Below are positions 52,272 to 64,000 of a stretch of DNA of 64,000 nucleotides, one piece after another. Location of the stretch: the NCBI GenBank assembly GCA_947561715.1, contig OX387203.1:2046001-2110000 (forward strand), written 5' to 3'. Position numbers and translations under genes: made by a program. A model generated the notes under the pieces. That model was given only the letters and a program-made list of their open reading frames with translations, ran no database searches and had not been told where the DNA came from. The stretch's first letter is position 1. Every line of letters starts with the position of its first letter. Source of the stretch: Ascidia mentula (Eukaryota; Chordata; Ascidiacea; Phlebobranchia; Ascidiidae).

Positions 52272-53640
52272 AATCAATGTTCCAGTTTTGGGCTTGTGTA
52301 ACATACGCATGATGCGTAATGCGACAGAGGATTCTAACATAATAAACCTTGGAGAATGTCTAATGACCTTTGTATATACGTGGGTGAAATAAATAAACAT
52401 ATAACAAACATGTATTGTGGGTTTGTTTCAACATTACACAACAGACGCCGAGAAACTTTTGGACGCAGCAGACCGTATGTTCAATTATCAAAAACTCCTT
52501 CGCGATCCGAATGACTGTTTTTAGTACTTACTCGCGATGATCGATCATTGCATTTATTACATAATGAAAACAGATTGCAGTTTTAGAAATTACATTTTTC
52601 GTAAAACTTTTGCATGTACATTTGTACGACAATTCCGTGTCGGCAGACACCACAATTTATGCCATGTTTAAACTTTAAATACATTCACGTTTTCATTAAG
52701 AAAAACGCAATTTAAATTCCCTGTGTACTTCAGCGCACGGATTGTAAACCACCGCATGTGAGAGACATAGATAAAATCTTCGTATTTACCAAAGAAATTA
52801 TAACAAATGACGGCAATCATAATACAAAAACAATATATTTATTTTGGAACACAACTTCTCATAGCTCTGGGTATAAATAGGCCAGTCTTATCACACTCAG
52901 AATATATTTATTACTACAGTCATTTTTCCATTCAATGTTGTTCCGCGTTTGAATTCATATCTGTTTACCAAACCAGGATTACAAGCGTCTAAACCGACTT
53001 TGTGGCAAACAAACACGGAATCGTCGGGGGCGCGAAACCAATACTAACAGTTGCCTTTGTTTTCCTGCTAATCAGTTTTGCCAAGGAGCAGCTAATCCAT
53101 CCTTGTCGGGACATTTGATACGTGCAGAATGCGTAAATATTGTCGAGCTTATTGCAGAGGTATTTGCAGACACCCGACAAACCTACGTCAACAGGACTTA
53201 AAAGGAACTGAGTCGGTTTGCAACGTAATTTTTGTTTAGAGCACAGTGGTTAATGAGTAGACACGATTACTCTAAGGTAAACAACTGTGTTACCACGTTA
53301 AGAAAGAATTGCACTTGACAATTTGGAAGCTTCTGGTTAACTATTACGTAGGTCAAATCTTAATCTCCATACATGTAGTAAATTTCCTAACAAATGTTGC
53401 ACACGCATTAGCCACACATTGTTTATTTTTAGGGATGTTCCAATGCAAAAATAATTGAATTGCTCGAATCCTTTGTATTTTTGCTTTAGCGCAATTTCGC
53501 TATAAATCAGAAATCTCATAAATATTAACATTTAGGATTAGTCATAATAAAAAAGGACTGTTAATGCTTGTAGCAAAAAAGTAAAATTTGCAAAATTATA
53601 TCTTTTAAACTAATTTTATTCAGATCCAGTTGGGTGCAAG
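52272..53640. repeat. Duplicated transporter 3' flank (matches 57628-59000)
   Basis: The intergenic DNA after transporter 2 recurs almost base for base after transporter 3, about 5.36 kb away. It includes the motif GTGCAGAATGCGTAAATATT that is also related to units at 47184-48070. No gene was seen in either copy. Confidence 0.85.
52341..52346 (+). promoter_or_regulatory. Poly(A) signal, transporter 2
   Basis: AATAAA 70 bp after the stop; another AATAAA follows at 52388. Confidence 0.6.
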
Positions 53641-54118
53641 GCATAGCAAATCAGGAGGCCCATGAACGGGGGACACAGATATCATCGTTTACTTTCAAAC
53701 TGACTGTTTTTTCCCGCAAAGCCTTGGGCCCACCTACAATCTCAGATTTTTTCCTCGCAGTGGTCGTGCCTTAAAAGCTTAATCTTGCAGCGAAGAAGGC
53801 AGTGTAAAGAAGATTGTAAATCCTTAAAAATGACTCACAAGCGTGAAAAACGACAGGAAGATAGTGAAACGTGGCGACATTATTAAGGTAAACCATATAG
53901 CAAGAATATAATGGAACGTATCGCTTAATGAGCTGTGTTAAACGGTTTCCAATTAACCTATGGCGACTTTGTTGTGTTTTTTGCTCTATAGATAGTGATT
54001 GCTCTATAGATTAGTAAACTTTTTTATTGGTGCATGTTGCAGGTAAATTTGGTGCTGATTCTCTTTTGAATTTGGTTACTTGTACCTCTTTTGCACTGAT
54101 TAACAATTCTGTAAGGAA

Positions 54119-57100
54119 ATGGCAGATGAATCGGTAAATGAAACTTCATAGCAAAATATTCATTCTAGTTTACAACATCAATGCTAGTAAATTAACCAAA
54201 TAATTCTTTTGTCACAAGGCCAACTCATGGTTTGCTGCGTTTGTGATGTTCGTGACTGCTCCTCTGGGATTTTTTTGCGCCGGTCTTCATTTGACAGCGC
54301 TCGGTCCCATTATACCAGCTCTACACTCCATGTACAACTCCACGTACATTGTAAGTAAACACGAAAATAAATTAAGTTACCGTTGATTTTATTTGTTGTA
54401 AGATTCCTTGAGGAAATTTGCGAAATGCGGCAAATTCTGGATATTTTAAAAGTCGTTTAACCCAGTAGTTATTTTTTGCATTGCACAAAAATGTTTTAAC
54501 GTATGGATGACAGGACAATAAAATTAAATAAAAAAGTGGCAATCGGTCCCGAAAACCGCGTTCTTGCGATAAAATGATAAAAGTCAGAATTTACTGCGAA
54601 AAAAATTGTTGCTACTAAAGGCATTGTTATTTGTTTAGGAGAGAAATGGTGTTCCAATACCTGAAGACAAGTGGCTTCTTCTTCTAACCCTTACAATGTC
54701 GTTTCTCATTGTTGGTGGCATCATAGGAGGAACGAGCAGCAAAATTATGCTTTGTTTTCTTTCCGGAAAACGTTTACTGCAACTTTGCCACGTGCTTAAC
54801 ATTATAGGAGTTCTCGTCATGTCATTGGTCGCTGGAATCACGTGGTCGTACGAAGCGATGATCATTGGTCGATTTTTCTGCGGTTTTCCTCTTGGTGTCT
54901 TTTATGGTGTGTCAATTTACACAAGTATAGTTAATGCATCAGGACATCAGGCTTTCGCCTTTTGATGAAAAAATGAATTTAATTTATTCACAATTAATTG
55001 ATTATCAAGTGATGAAATGTTATTATTATGTTTCTTTTTGTTTGTATAGCTTTGCTGCCTTCTATGGTTACGCAATTATGTGCGAGAAAGAGAATACCTG
55101 TTTGGCAAAGTTATGGCGGAATAACTTTATCAGTTGGCTGTCTGCTCGGTCCGTCATTTGCACATCCGAAGGTAACTAGATCCAACTTGTACATCTTGCC
55201 GTTGTTTTATCACTCAATCATTTACGCCTTAGCGCGCATAACAGCCTGGTTGCAAAATCCAAACCACATTTTTTCCAATTTTTGTTCCTCTAGGCGCTGG
55301 GCAACATTCAATACTGGCCTGTGCTGGTTGCAATCGCAGCAATCCCATCTTTGATTTATTTAATCACAAGCCCTTGGATTCCAGAGTCGCCGTTTTATTT
55401 GGTTCGAAAATCACAGTTGAAAGAAGCAACGGAGTCTTTGAAAAGGTTACGAAAAGGAAGCACAGTAAGCTTTGGAGTCCAGTGTCAAACGTAGTTTTAT
55501 ATACGTTTCATTCCAGAGCGACTGCAAAAGGGAACTTGACACAATTGAAACCGAAGTGAACAAGAGCAGCAAGCTTGTTGGAGTGAAAGAACTATTCAGA
55601 ACAAAACAATACAGGTATTTTGTTGCCTATTGAAAACACAGACGTGTCACAGTTGTGAGTGCAAAACAACCAAAGCATAAAAAAAATACTTAATTTTATT
55701 AAAGACGTGTACATATCCATTTATCAAAAAAACTTGCCGAAAACAGTAACCATGAAAAAAAATCTTACCTTTAGAAACCAAGCATTGACTATTATTGCTG
55801 TGTATTCGGGATTCATGCTTACTGGAGTCAACAATTTTGTCATCTACACTGACCAAGTGTTTTTGCAAGCCAACATTGATCCGGAAATTGTCACTTTCTG
55901 TACAATCGGAGTTTTTGCTCTGCAAGTTTTTGCAGGAATAATCGGTGTAAGTGTAAAAAATTCCTGAATCAATCTACCTTCAGTTTCATCTGGGAACATA
56001 TTCCAAAAAATCTATACCAACACATGGCAATTTTAATTAATTTTTAATCAAATTTCAACATTACTTAAAAATTTTATAATCATCTTTGTTACGTTTTAGT
56101 CCAGGTTAGTTGATCGGTTCGGTGGAAAGAAGGTTAATGTCGGTGCAAACATTTCCATAATTTTTGCTCTCACCTTATTCACAATAAGTCAAACAACAGC
56201 TCATCTCGCACCCAATGTAATGCCTTACTTTGCTATCATCTCTGTTGCTATCTTCATGGTTAGGTTAGTGATGCTTTCAAAGTCATAATTAATAGAAATT
56301 GTACTTATGGCACTTCTGTTACGTTAGTGTTTTTTCGCAACCAACGTATAACCCTATAAAGGAAGTCTCGCCGTATGGTGGACGAAACGTTGGTTACAAT
56401 AAACACTTTCGTAACTTAAGTGCCAGAGGAACAGTTCTCATTGATTACTATGCTTGGCACAAAGAATAGCTCTATAACATAGCTTGTTTTCCACGAAATT
56501 GGAGGCGAAACAAGTCATATTACTTTCCTAAACCACGGGATCACGTCTCGACATCGCGCTGTTTGCGTAAACTCTCCCGACCGTCTAGCTGCGGTGACAA
56601 CAGATTGCAAAACACTGGGCACACCACAATTCCTTTTAATTACTATGCTTACTATGATTAGCTCTATAAAGTTACATAGTTTGTTTTCCATGAATGTGAA
56701 TGCGCAACAAGTCGTATTACTTTCCCATTCTCATGTGGTCAAATTTTCGCCAAACACGAAAATGCTGTTTTGCAATAGGTGATAATAAGCTTGTTATTGA
56801 AGGCTTGTTTACTTTCTGGACAACGCAAATATACCGAAGGCTGCAGAAAGCTGTTGTTTACCTGTTGTTAGTTCTGTGCCGGTGGAATGAATATAACTTG
56901 AGGTTTTATAATAAAGCCTTCAAGTAATCCGAAAGTGACACTTTCGATTATCTTTTGGATTAAAATAACTAAAACATGCTTTGAAGATGCATTTTAACTG
57001 TGCGTTGTCTCGACGTCGGGCTTTTTGCGTCAACTCTCCCGACCGTCTGGAATTCAGTTAACCGCGGTGACAGCAGATTGCAAAACATCCGGCACACCCT

Positions 57101-57627
57101 ACTAATCCGCGAAGCCAATGACTCGACGCAAATACTCACGTTTCTTGATTTTGTGTACAGTTTCTTTGGAGGAAGCAACCTGGGAACACTCGTGTTGCTC
57201 GGAGATTTGACTATTGAACCGACCAGAGACACAGCCCTTGCTTGTGGGTCGTTTTTTATGTGGGTTCTCTCCTGGTTTGTGGGTTTTATCCCCCCTTATT
57301 TACAGGTGAGGAAATAAAAAGTTTCGATATTTGCCAAAATAATTCTGTGTGCTTATCATAGAATTCCACTTTGGATGTCAAACGTTTTATACCTGTTTTT
57401 TGGCGAGTGAAAGGAGCAGTTAGCTGAAAAAAATGTATTGCACACATAGAAAATAAAACTGACAAAGTGGGGATTATAATTTATATTTTTTTGTGCAGAT
57501 TGCCCTTGGTCCCTACTCAATGACAATCTGGCTTGGATGTTCGATTGTGTTCCTCATCTTCCAACTGGTGTACCTTCCCGACACAAAGGGGAGAACCCCG
57601 GATGAGATCCAAGCTCACTTTAAGTGA
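54119..57627 (+). CDS. SLC2/GLUT-like major facilitator transporter 3 (471 aa)
   Basis: Exons 54119-54133, 54219-54350, 54639-54906, 55050-55171, 55294-55464, 55517-55614, 55775-55946, 56100-56263, 57161-57305, 57499-57627; 1416 nt, all splice phases as in copy 2. The reading frame is intact and keeps SYEAMIIGRF, PESPFYL, VDRFGGKK and PDTKGRTPDEI. TM1 reads FFCAGLHLTALGP, slightly changed from its neighbours. Intron 8 is the longest of the array (897 nt) because it contains two related blocks in tandem, one like copy 4 and one like copy 2. The 3' flank is nearly identical to that of copy 2 and the 5' flank to that of copy 4, so this unit is a mosaic from unequal exchange. Substrate unknown. 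Confidence 0.87.
56337..56397 (+). repeat. Inverted-repeat hairpin, transporter 3 intron 8
   Basis: Orthologous copy of the element at 51199, with a slightly shorter stem (one mismatch near the left end) and GGACGAAACG at the right arm. Confidence 0.65.
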
Positions 57628-57696
57628 AATCAATGTTCCAGTTTTGGGCTTGTGTAACATACGCATGATGCGTAATGCGACAGAGGATTCTAACAT

Positions 57697-57702
57697 AATA
57701 AA
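57697..57702 (+). promoter_or_regulatory. Poly(A) signal, transporter 3
   Basis: AATAAA 70 bp after the stop, same context as transporter 2; a second lies at 57744. Confidence 0.6.
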
Positions 57703-59479
57703 CCTTTGAGAATGTCTAATGACCTTTGTATATACGTGGGTGAAATAAATAAACATATAACAAACATGTATTGTGGGTTTGTTTCAACATTACACAACAG
57801 ACGCCGAGAAACTTTTAGACGCAGCAGACCGTATGTTCAATTATCAAAAACTCCTTCGAGATCCGAATGACTGTTTTTAGTACTTACTCGCTATGCTCCA
57901 TCATTGCATTTATTACATAATGAAAACAGATTGCAGTTTTAGAAATTACATTTTTCGTAAAACTTGTGCATGTACATTTGTACGACAATTCCGTGTCGGC
58001 AGACACCACAATTTATGCCATGTTTAAACTTTAAATACATTCACGTTTTCATTAAGAAAAACGCAATTTAAATTCCCTGTGTACTTCAGCGCACGGATTG
58101 TAAACCACCGCATGTGAGAGACATAGATAAAATCTTCGTATTTACCAAAGAAATTATGACAAATGACGGCAATCATAATACAAAAACAATATATTTATTT
58201 TGGAACACAACTCACGGGTTTTCTCATAGCTCTGGGTATAAAGAGGTCAGTCTTTTTACACTCAGAATATATTTATTACTACAGTCATTTTTCCATTCAA
58301 TGTTGTTCCGCGTTTGAATTCATATCTGTTTACCAAACCAGGATTACAAGCGTCTAAACCGACTTTGTGGCAAACAAACACGGAATCGTCGGGGGCGCGA
58401 AACCAATACTAACAGTTGCCTTTGTTTTCCTGCTAATCAGTTTTGCCAAGGAGCAGCTAATCCATCCTTGTCGGGACATTTGATACGTGCAGAATGCGTA
58501 AATATTGTCGAGCTTATTGCAGAGGTATTTGCAGACACCCGACAAACCTACGTCAACAGGACTTAAAAGGAACTGAGTCGGTTTGCAACGTAATTTTTGT
58601 TTAGAGCACAGTGGTTAATGAGTAGACACGATTACTTCAAGGTAAACAACTGTGTTACCACGTTAAGAAAGAATTGCACTTGACAATTTGGAAGCTTCTG
58701 GTTAACTATTACGTAGGCCAAATCTTAATCTCCATACATGTAGTAAATTTCCTAACAAATGTTGCACACGCATTAGCCACACATTGTTTATTTTTAGGGA
58801 TGTTCCAATGTAATAATAATCGAATTGCTCGAATCCTTTGTATTTTTGCTTTAGCGCAATTTCGCTATAAATCAGAAATCTCATAAATATTAACATTTAG
58901 GTTTAGTCATGATAAAAAAAGGACTGTTTATGCTTGTAGCAAAAAAGTAAAATTTGCAAAATTATATCTTTTAAACTAATTTTATTCAGATCCAGTTGGG
59001 TGCAAGGCATAGCAAATCAGGAAGTCCATAAACGGGGACACAGATATCATCGTTTACTTTCAAACTGACTGATTTTTCCCGCAAAGCCTTGGGACCACCT
59101 ACAATCTCAGATTTTTTCCTCGCAGTGGTCGTGCCTTAAAAGCTTAATCTTGCAGCGAAGAAGGCAGTGTAAAGAAGATTGTAAATCCTTAAAAATGACT
59201 CACAAGCGTAAAAAACGACAGGAAGATAGTGAAACGTGGCGACATTATTAAGGTAAACCATATAGCAAGAATATAATGGAACGTATTAATGAGCAGTGTT
59301 AAACGGTTTCCAATTAACCTATGGCGACTTTGTTGTGTTTTTTGCTCTATAGATAGTGATTGCTCTACAGATTAGTAAACTTTTTTATTGGTGCATGTTG
59401 TAGGTAAATTTGGTGCTGATTCTCTTTTGAATTTGGTTACTTGTACCTCTTTTGCACTGATTAACAATTCTGTAAGGAA

Positions 59480-62400
59480 ATGGAAGATGAATCGGTAAAT
59501 GAAACTTCATAGCAAAATATTCATTCTAGTTTACAACATCAATGTTAGTAAATTAACCAAATAATTCTTTTGTCACAAGGCCAACTCATGGTTTGCTGCG
59601 TTTGTGATGTTCGTGACTGCTCCTCTGGGATTTTTTTGCATCGGTTTTCATTTCACAGTACTCGGCCCTATTATACCAGCTCTGCACTCCATGTACAACT
59701 CCACGTACATCGTAAGTTAACGCGAAAATAAATTAAGTTACGGTTGACTACATATATTGCAAGATTCCTTCAGGAAAGTTGCGAACTACGGCAAATTCTG
59801 GATATTTTAAAAGTCGTTTGACCCAGGAGTTATTTTTCGCATTGCTTAAAAATGTTTTAACGTATGGATGACAGGACAATAAAATTAAATAAAAAAGTGG
59901 CAATCGGCCCCGAAAACCGCGTTCTTGCGATAAAGTGATAAAAGTCAGCCAAATACCAACAGATTTTCCTGCGAAAATTTTTTGTAACCTTCTGAAAAAT
60001 TGTTGCTACTAAAGGCATTATTATTTGTATAGGAGAGAAATGGTGTTCCAATTCCTGAAGACAAGTGGCTTCTTCTCCTAACCCTTACAATGTCGTTTAT
60101 CATTGTTGGGGGCATCATAGGAGGAACGAGCAGCCAATTTATGCTTTGTTTTCTTTCCGGAAAACGTTTACTGCAACTTTGCCACGTGCTTAACATTATA
60201 GGAGTTCTTGTCATGTCATTGGTCGCAGGAATCACGTGGTCGTACGAAGCGATGATCATTGGTCGATTGTTCAGCGGTTTCCCTCTCGGTGTCTTTTATG
60301 GTGTGTTATAATTTACACAAGTATAGTCAATGCATCAGGTCATGAGAACATGAGTCTAATTTATTCACAATTAATTGATTATCAAGTGATGAAATGTTAT
60401 TATTATGTTTCTTTTTGTTTGTATAGCGTTGCTGCCGTCTATGGTTACGCAGTTGTGTGCGAGAAGGAGAATACCTGTTTGGCAAAGTTATGGCGGAATC
60501 ACTTTATCAGTTGGCTGTCTGCTCGGTCCATCATTTGCACATCCGAAGGTAACTAGATCCAACTTGTAAATTTACGAACCTTGCTGTTGTTTTATCACTC
60601 AAATACAGGAATTGCAGTTGTCAATCATTCACGCCTCAACGCGCATAACAACCTATAGTTACAAAATCCAAAACACGTTTCTTCCAATTTTTGTTCCTCT
60701 AGGCGCTGGGCAACATCCATTACTGGCCTGTGCTAGTTGCAATCGCAGCAATCCCATCTTTGATTTATTTAATCACAAGCCCTTGGATTCCAGAGTCGCC
60801 GTTTTATTTGGTTCGAAAATCGCAGTTGAAAGAAGCAACGGAGTCTTTGAAAAGGTTACGTACAGGAAGCACAGTAAGCTTAAGAGACCTGTGTCAAACG
60901 CAGCTAATATACGTATTATTTCAGAGCGACTGCAAAAGGGAACTTGACACTATTAAAACTGAAGTGAACAAGAGCAGCAAGCTTGTTGGCGTTAAAGAAC
61001 TTTTCAGCACAAAACAATACAGGTATTTTACTGTCTATTGAAAACACAAATGTGACACAGTTGTGAGTGCAAACCAAGCAGACCATAGAAATATATTTTT
61101 TGCGTTTGTTTAGAGACGTGTGATTATGTAGTACGTTCATGAACGTTAATAATAAATAAATAAATTGTGCATTTAAAATCACAACTTTTTATCCAAAAGC
61201 AATATAAATGCTAGACTGTGCACATAAAGCATTTCCATTTATCAAGAAACCACTTGCACAAAACAGTCACCATGAATTAAAATCTTAATTTTAGAAACCA
61301 AGCATTGACTATTATTGCTGTTGATTCGGGATTGATGCTTACTGGAGTCAACAACTTTATCATCTACACTGACCAAGTGTTTTTGCAAGCCAACATTGAT
61401 CCGGAAATTGTCATATTCTGCACAATCGGAGTTTTTGCTCTGCAAGTTTTTGCAGGAATAATCGGTGTAAGTGTAAAAAATACCTGAATAAATATAACTT
61501 CAGTCTCATCTGGGAACATATTCCAAAAAATCCGTACCAACACATGGCAATTTTAAGGCCTTTGGTATATATTCATCCAGTTTTCTTATTCTGTAGTCAC
61601 ATGACACTTGTGACAATTTATTTTTAATTAAATTTCAGCACTACTTTTATGATAAGTTTCAAAATTATCTTTGATACGTTTTAGTCCAAGTTAGTTGATC
61701 GGTTCGGTGGGAAGAAGGTTAATGTCGGTGCAAACATTTCCATACTATTTGCTCTCACCTTATTCACAATAAGTCAAACAACAGCTCACCTCGCACCCGA
61801 TGTTATGCCTTACTTTGCTATCATCTCTGTTGCTATCTTCATGGTTAGGTGAGTGATGCTTTCATAGTAATAATTAATGTTTTTTGTAACCAACGTTATA
61901 TCGCTGAGGAAGTCCCGCCAGATTATGGAGGATACGTTGGTTACAATAAACTTGTTCGTAACTTAGGTGCCAGAGTAACAATTCTTATTGATTACTATGC
62001 TTAGCAGAAAGAATAGCACTATAACATAGCTTGTTTTCCACGAAATTAGAGGCGAAACAAGTCATACTACTTTCCTAAACCACGGGGTCACGTCTCGACA
62101 TCGCGATGTTTGCGTAAACTCTCCCGACCGTCTAGCTGCGGTGACAGCACACCTTGATAATCAGCGAAGCCATAAATACTCACGTTTCTTGATTTTGTTT
62201 AAAGTTTCTTTGGAGGAAGCAGCCTGGGAACACTCGTGTTGCTCGGAGATTTGACCATTGAACCGACTAGAGCCACGGCCCTTGCTTGTGGGTCGTTTTT
62301 TATGTGGGTTCTCTCCTGGTTTGTGGGTTTTATCCCCCCTTATTTACAGGTGAGGAAATAAAAAGTTTCGATATTCGCAAAAATAATGCCGTGTGCTTAT

Positions 62401-62673
62401 CATAAAATTCCACTTTGCATGTCAAACGTTTTATACCCGTTTTTTGGCCAGAGAAAGGAGCAGTTAGCTGAATAGAAAATGTATTGCACACATAGAAAAT
62501 AGGACGGACAAAATGGGGATTATAATTTATATTTTTTAATGCAGATTGCCCTTGGTCCCTACTCAATGACAATCTGGCTTGGATGTTCGATTGTGTTCCT
62601 CATCTTTCAACTGGTGTACCTTCCCGACACACAGGGGAGAACCCCGGATGAGATCCAAGCTCACTTCAAATGA
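59480..62673 (+). CDS. SLC2/GLUT-like major facilitator transporter 4 (471 aa)
   Basis: Exons 59480-59494, 59580-59711, 60033-60300, 60427-60548, 60703-60873, 60925-61022, 61295-61466, 61685-61848, 62205-62349, 62545-62673; 1416 nt. It starts MEDES and otherwise follows copies 2 and 3. Differences visible in the protein include FCIGFHFTVLGP in TM1, a Gln for Lys in GTSSQFMLCFL, and PDTQGRTPDEI at the C-terminus. The exon 9 acceptor is a poor gtttaaag rather than a pyrimidine-rich cag, which may lower splicing efficiency. The 3' flank is unlike copies 2 and 3 but matches the orphan exon downstream. AATAAA at 62742. Substrate unknown; a solute carrier role is inferred from the family. Confidence 0.86.
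61886..61944 (+). repeat. Inverted-repeat hairpin, transporter 4 intron 8
   Basis: Copy of the same element with a CTGAGGA motif and an 11-bp stem. Confidence 0.65.
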
Positions 62674-62960
62674 AATCAATATTCCAGTTTGGGCTGATAT
62701 ATGCATGATGCTTAATTACATGAGGCAGAAGATTCTTACCCAATAAACCTTGGAGAAAGTCTAATTCCCTTTGCATATGCGCAGATAAAATAAATGCATA
62801 TAAAATTAACCACCATGTATTGTGGATTTGTTTTAACAATAAACAGCAGTGGTCGAGAACCTGTTGGACGCATCAGGCCGGATATGTAATAAGATTAAAA
62901 CGTGAACTCCTACGCGATCTGAATGACTGTTTTTAGTACACTCGCGATGCTCTATCATTG
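62674..62960. repeat. Transporter 4 3' flank (matches 63747-64000)
   Basis: The region after the transporter 4 stop codon, including CAGCAGTGGTCGAGAACCTG, is repeated after the orphan exon up to the right window edge. Confidence 0.85.
62742..62747 (+). promoter_or_regulatory. Poly(A) signal, transporter 4
   Basis: AATAAA 69 bp after the stop codon, in the diverged 3' flank. Confidence 0.6.
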
Positions 62961-63587
62961 TATTAATTACATAATGATCGACAGATTGCAGTTTTAGAAA
63001 TCACGTTTTGCGTAAAACTTCGTGAAATTCATTACTGACATTATTCCTTGATTGTTCAAACAACGCAGTAATATTTAAAAACAATTGCATGAATGGCAGG
63101 ATTGCCCCACTCCCCCCAAGAAGAACCATTGTGTAAAGTTGTATCCACTTCTAACAAACAAATGTCATGATTACATGATTTATTATAAAGATTGAAGGTT
63201 GCAAAAACTATTTGAGAAGTACGCTCGTTGGATTTCAGCAAGCAGAATAAATCATGTCCTGACATATGCAGAAGTAATGCCATGCTTGTCAGGAAATGTG
63301 GATGATACAGTTTGGCTGCAATGCCTTGGCTGCGAAGCCTGTAAACCTTATGTCCTGACCTATCACATCTTTTTAGTGGTTTACGGTGCTTCGTACATGT
63401 ACTTCAAAAACCACCGGAGCCGATTCCATGGTGCCGAACTTTTCACGATTAGGTAAACCTCATTCTATTGCCTCCAACGTAAAAATACCCGCGTCACTGG
63501 GAGTCTCGTGATTATTTCTAAATATTTCGTAACCTTCTTTGTAAAAAGCAGATCGTCGTGGCAGCGATATTTCCTGAAAATCGAAAA
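62961..63587. other. Unique DNA between transporter 4 and the orphan exon
   Basis: Includes a 24-bp segment (about 63327-63350) that is the reverse complement of 48917-48940 in transporter 2 intron 1, a small dispersed repeat. No gene supported. Confidence 0.5.
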
Positions 63588-63617
63588 TGGGATGATAATT
63601 TATATTTTTTAATGCAG

Positions 63618-63746
63618 ATTTCCCTTGGTCCCTACTCAATGACAATCTGGCTTGGATGTTCGATTGTGTTCCTCATCTTTCAACTGGTGTACCTTCCCGA
63701 CACACAGGGGAGAGCCCCGGATGAGATCCAAGCTCACTTTAAATGA
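63618..63746 (+). pseudogene. Orphan duplicate of the last transporter exon
   Basis: A 129-nt copy of exon 10 of the transporter genes, with intact acceptor (aatgcag) and stop, followed by the same 3' flank as copy 4. It reads ISLGPYSMTIWLGCS and ends PDTQGRAPDEIQAHFK. No copies of exons 1-9 lie between copy 4 (ending 62673) and this exon, so it is a partial duplication rather than a gene. It could serve as an alternative terminal exon for copy 4 if exon 9 at 62205-62349 were spliced to it; phase is compatible (phase 0). Confidence 0.75.
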
Positions 63747-64000
63747 AATCAATGTTCCAGTCTGGTTTAATATATGCATTATGCTTAATTACATGAAGCA
63801 GAAGATTCTTACCCAATAAACCTTGGAGAAAGTCTAATGCCCTTTGTATATGCGCAGATAAAATAAATGCATATAAAATTAACCATCATGTATTGTGGAT
63901 TTGTTTTAACAATAAACAGCAGTGGTCGAGAACCTGTTGGACGCATCAGGCCGGATATGTAATAAGATTAAAACGTGAACTCCTACGCGATCTGAATGAC

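Noticed and set aside
63199-63456. 85-codon plus-strand frame with several Cys
   Set aside because: Starts at TTG and overlaps a small dispersed repeat; no homologous frame elsewhere.

Overview
The window looks like nuclear DNA of an ascidian, most likely a Ciona species. It is A+T-rich, its genes have many short introns with clean GT-AG borders, and it carries a tandem CYP4 family, a small four-exon globin and many short repeats. No prokaryotic, viral or LTR-element gene was recognised. The species call is inference. The exon models rest on splice-site consensus, comparison between copies and reading frame. For every complete multi-exon model the exon lengths sum to a whole number of codons.

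Layout. (1) 48-27125 holds five cytochrome P450 genes of CYP4 type sharing an 11-exon plan: A (-, cut by the left edge), B (-), C (-), D (+) and E (-). A and B are recent tandem duplicates that remain alignable in introns and upstream DNA. C and D are head to head; D and E converge. (2) 27126-30416 is gene-poor. (3) 30417-35798 (-) is a 17-exon BTB/POZ protein gene. (4) 36972-37172 is an unassigned C-terminal-like open frame. (5) 39389-41744 (+) is a globin of 155 residues. (6) 43617-62673 (+) is a tandem array of four sugar-transporter-like major facilitator (SLC2/GLUT-type) genes, each with ten exons and 470-471 residues. A fifth, orphan copy of the last exon lies at 63618-63746.

How the genes relate. 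The CYP4 proteins are expected to be endoplasmic-reticulum monooxygenases, perhaps fatty-acid omega-hydroxylases. C, D and E keep the I-helix glutamate that can link covalently to haem in CYP4 enzymes; B has alanine there. The transporters keep the SLC2 fold signatures but have lost several GLUT sugar-binding and loop motifs, so their substrate is open. Nothing suggests that the clusters form one pathway; the main theme is local tandem duplication with conversion.

The most striking non-coding signal is a dispersed mini-element of about 80-90 bp that carries a hammerhead self-cleaving ribozyme. One copy (30745-30799) has a complete type I hammerhead fold with a GUC cleavage site. At least six other loci carry related copies. 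Two of them can be proven to be insertions, because the duplicated CYP4 genes A and B supply matching empty sites and the insertions carry 10- and 15-bp target duplications. Other repeats include tRNA-like SINE pieces, several short inverted-repeat (MITE-like) elements and a fresh palindrome that looks like a template-switch event.
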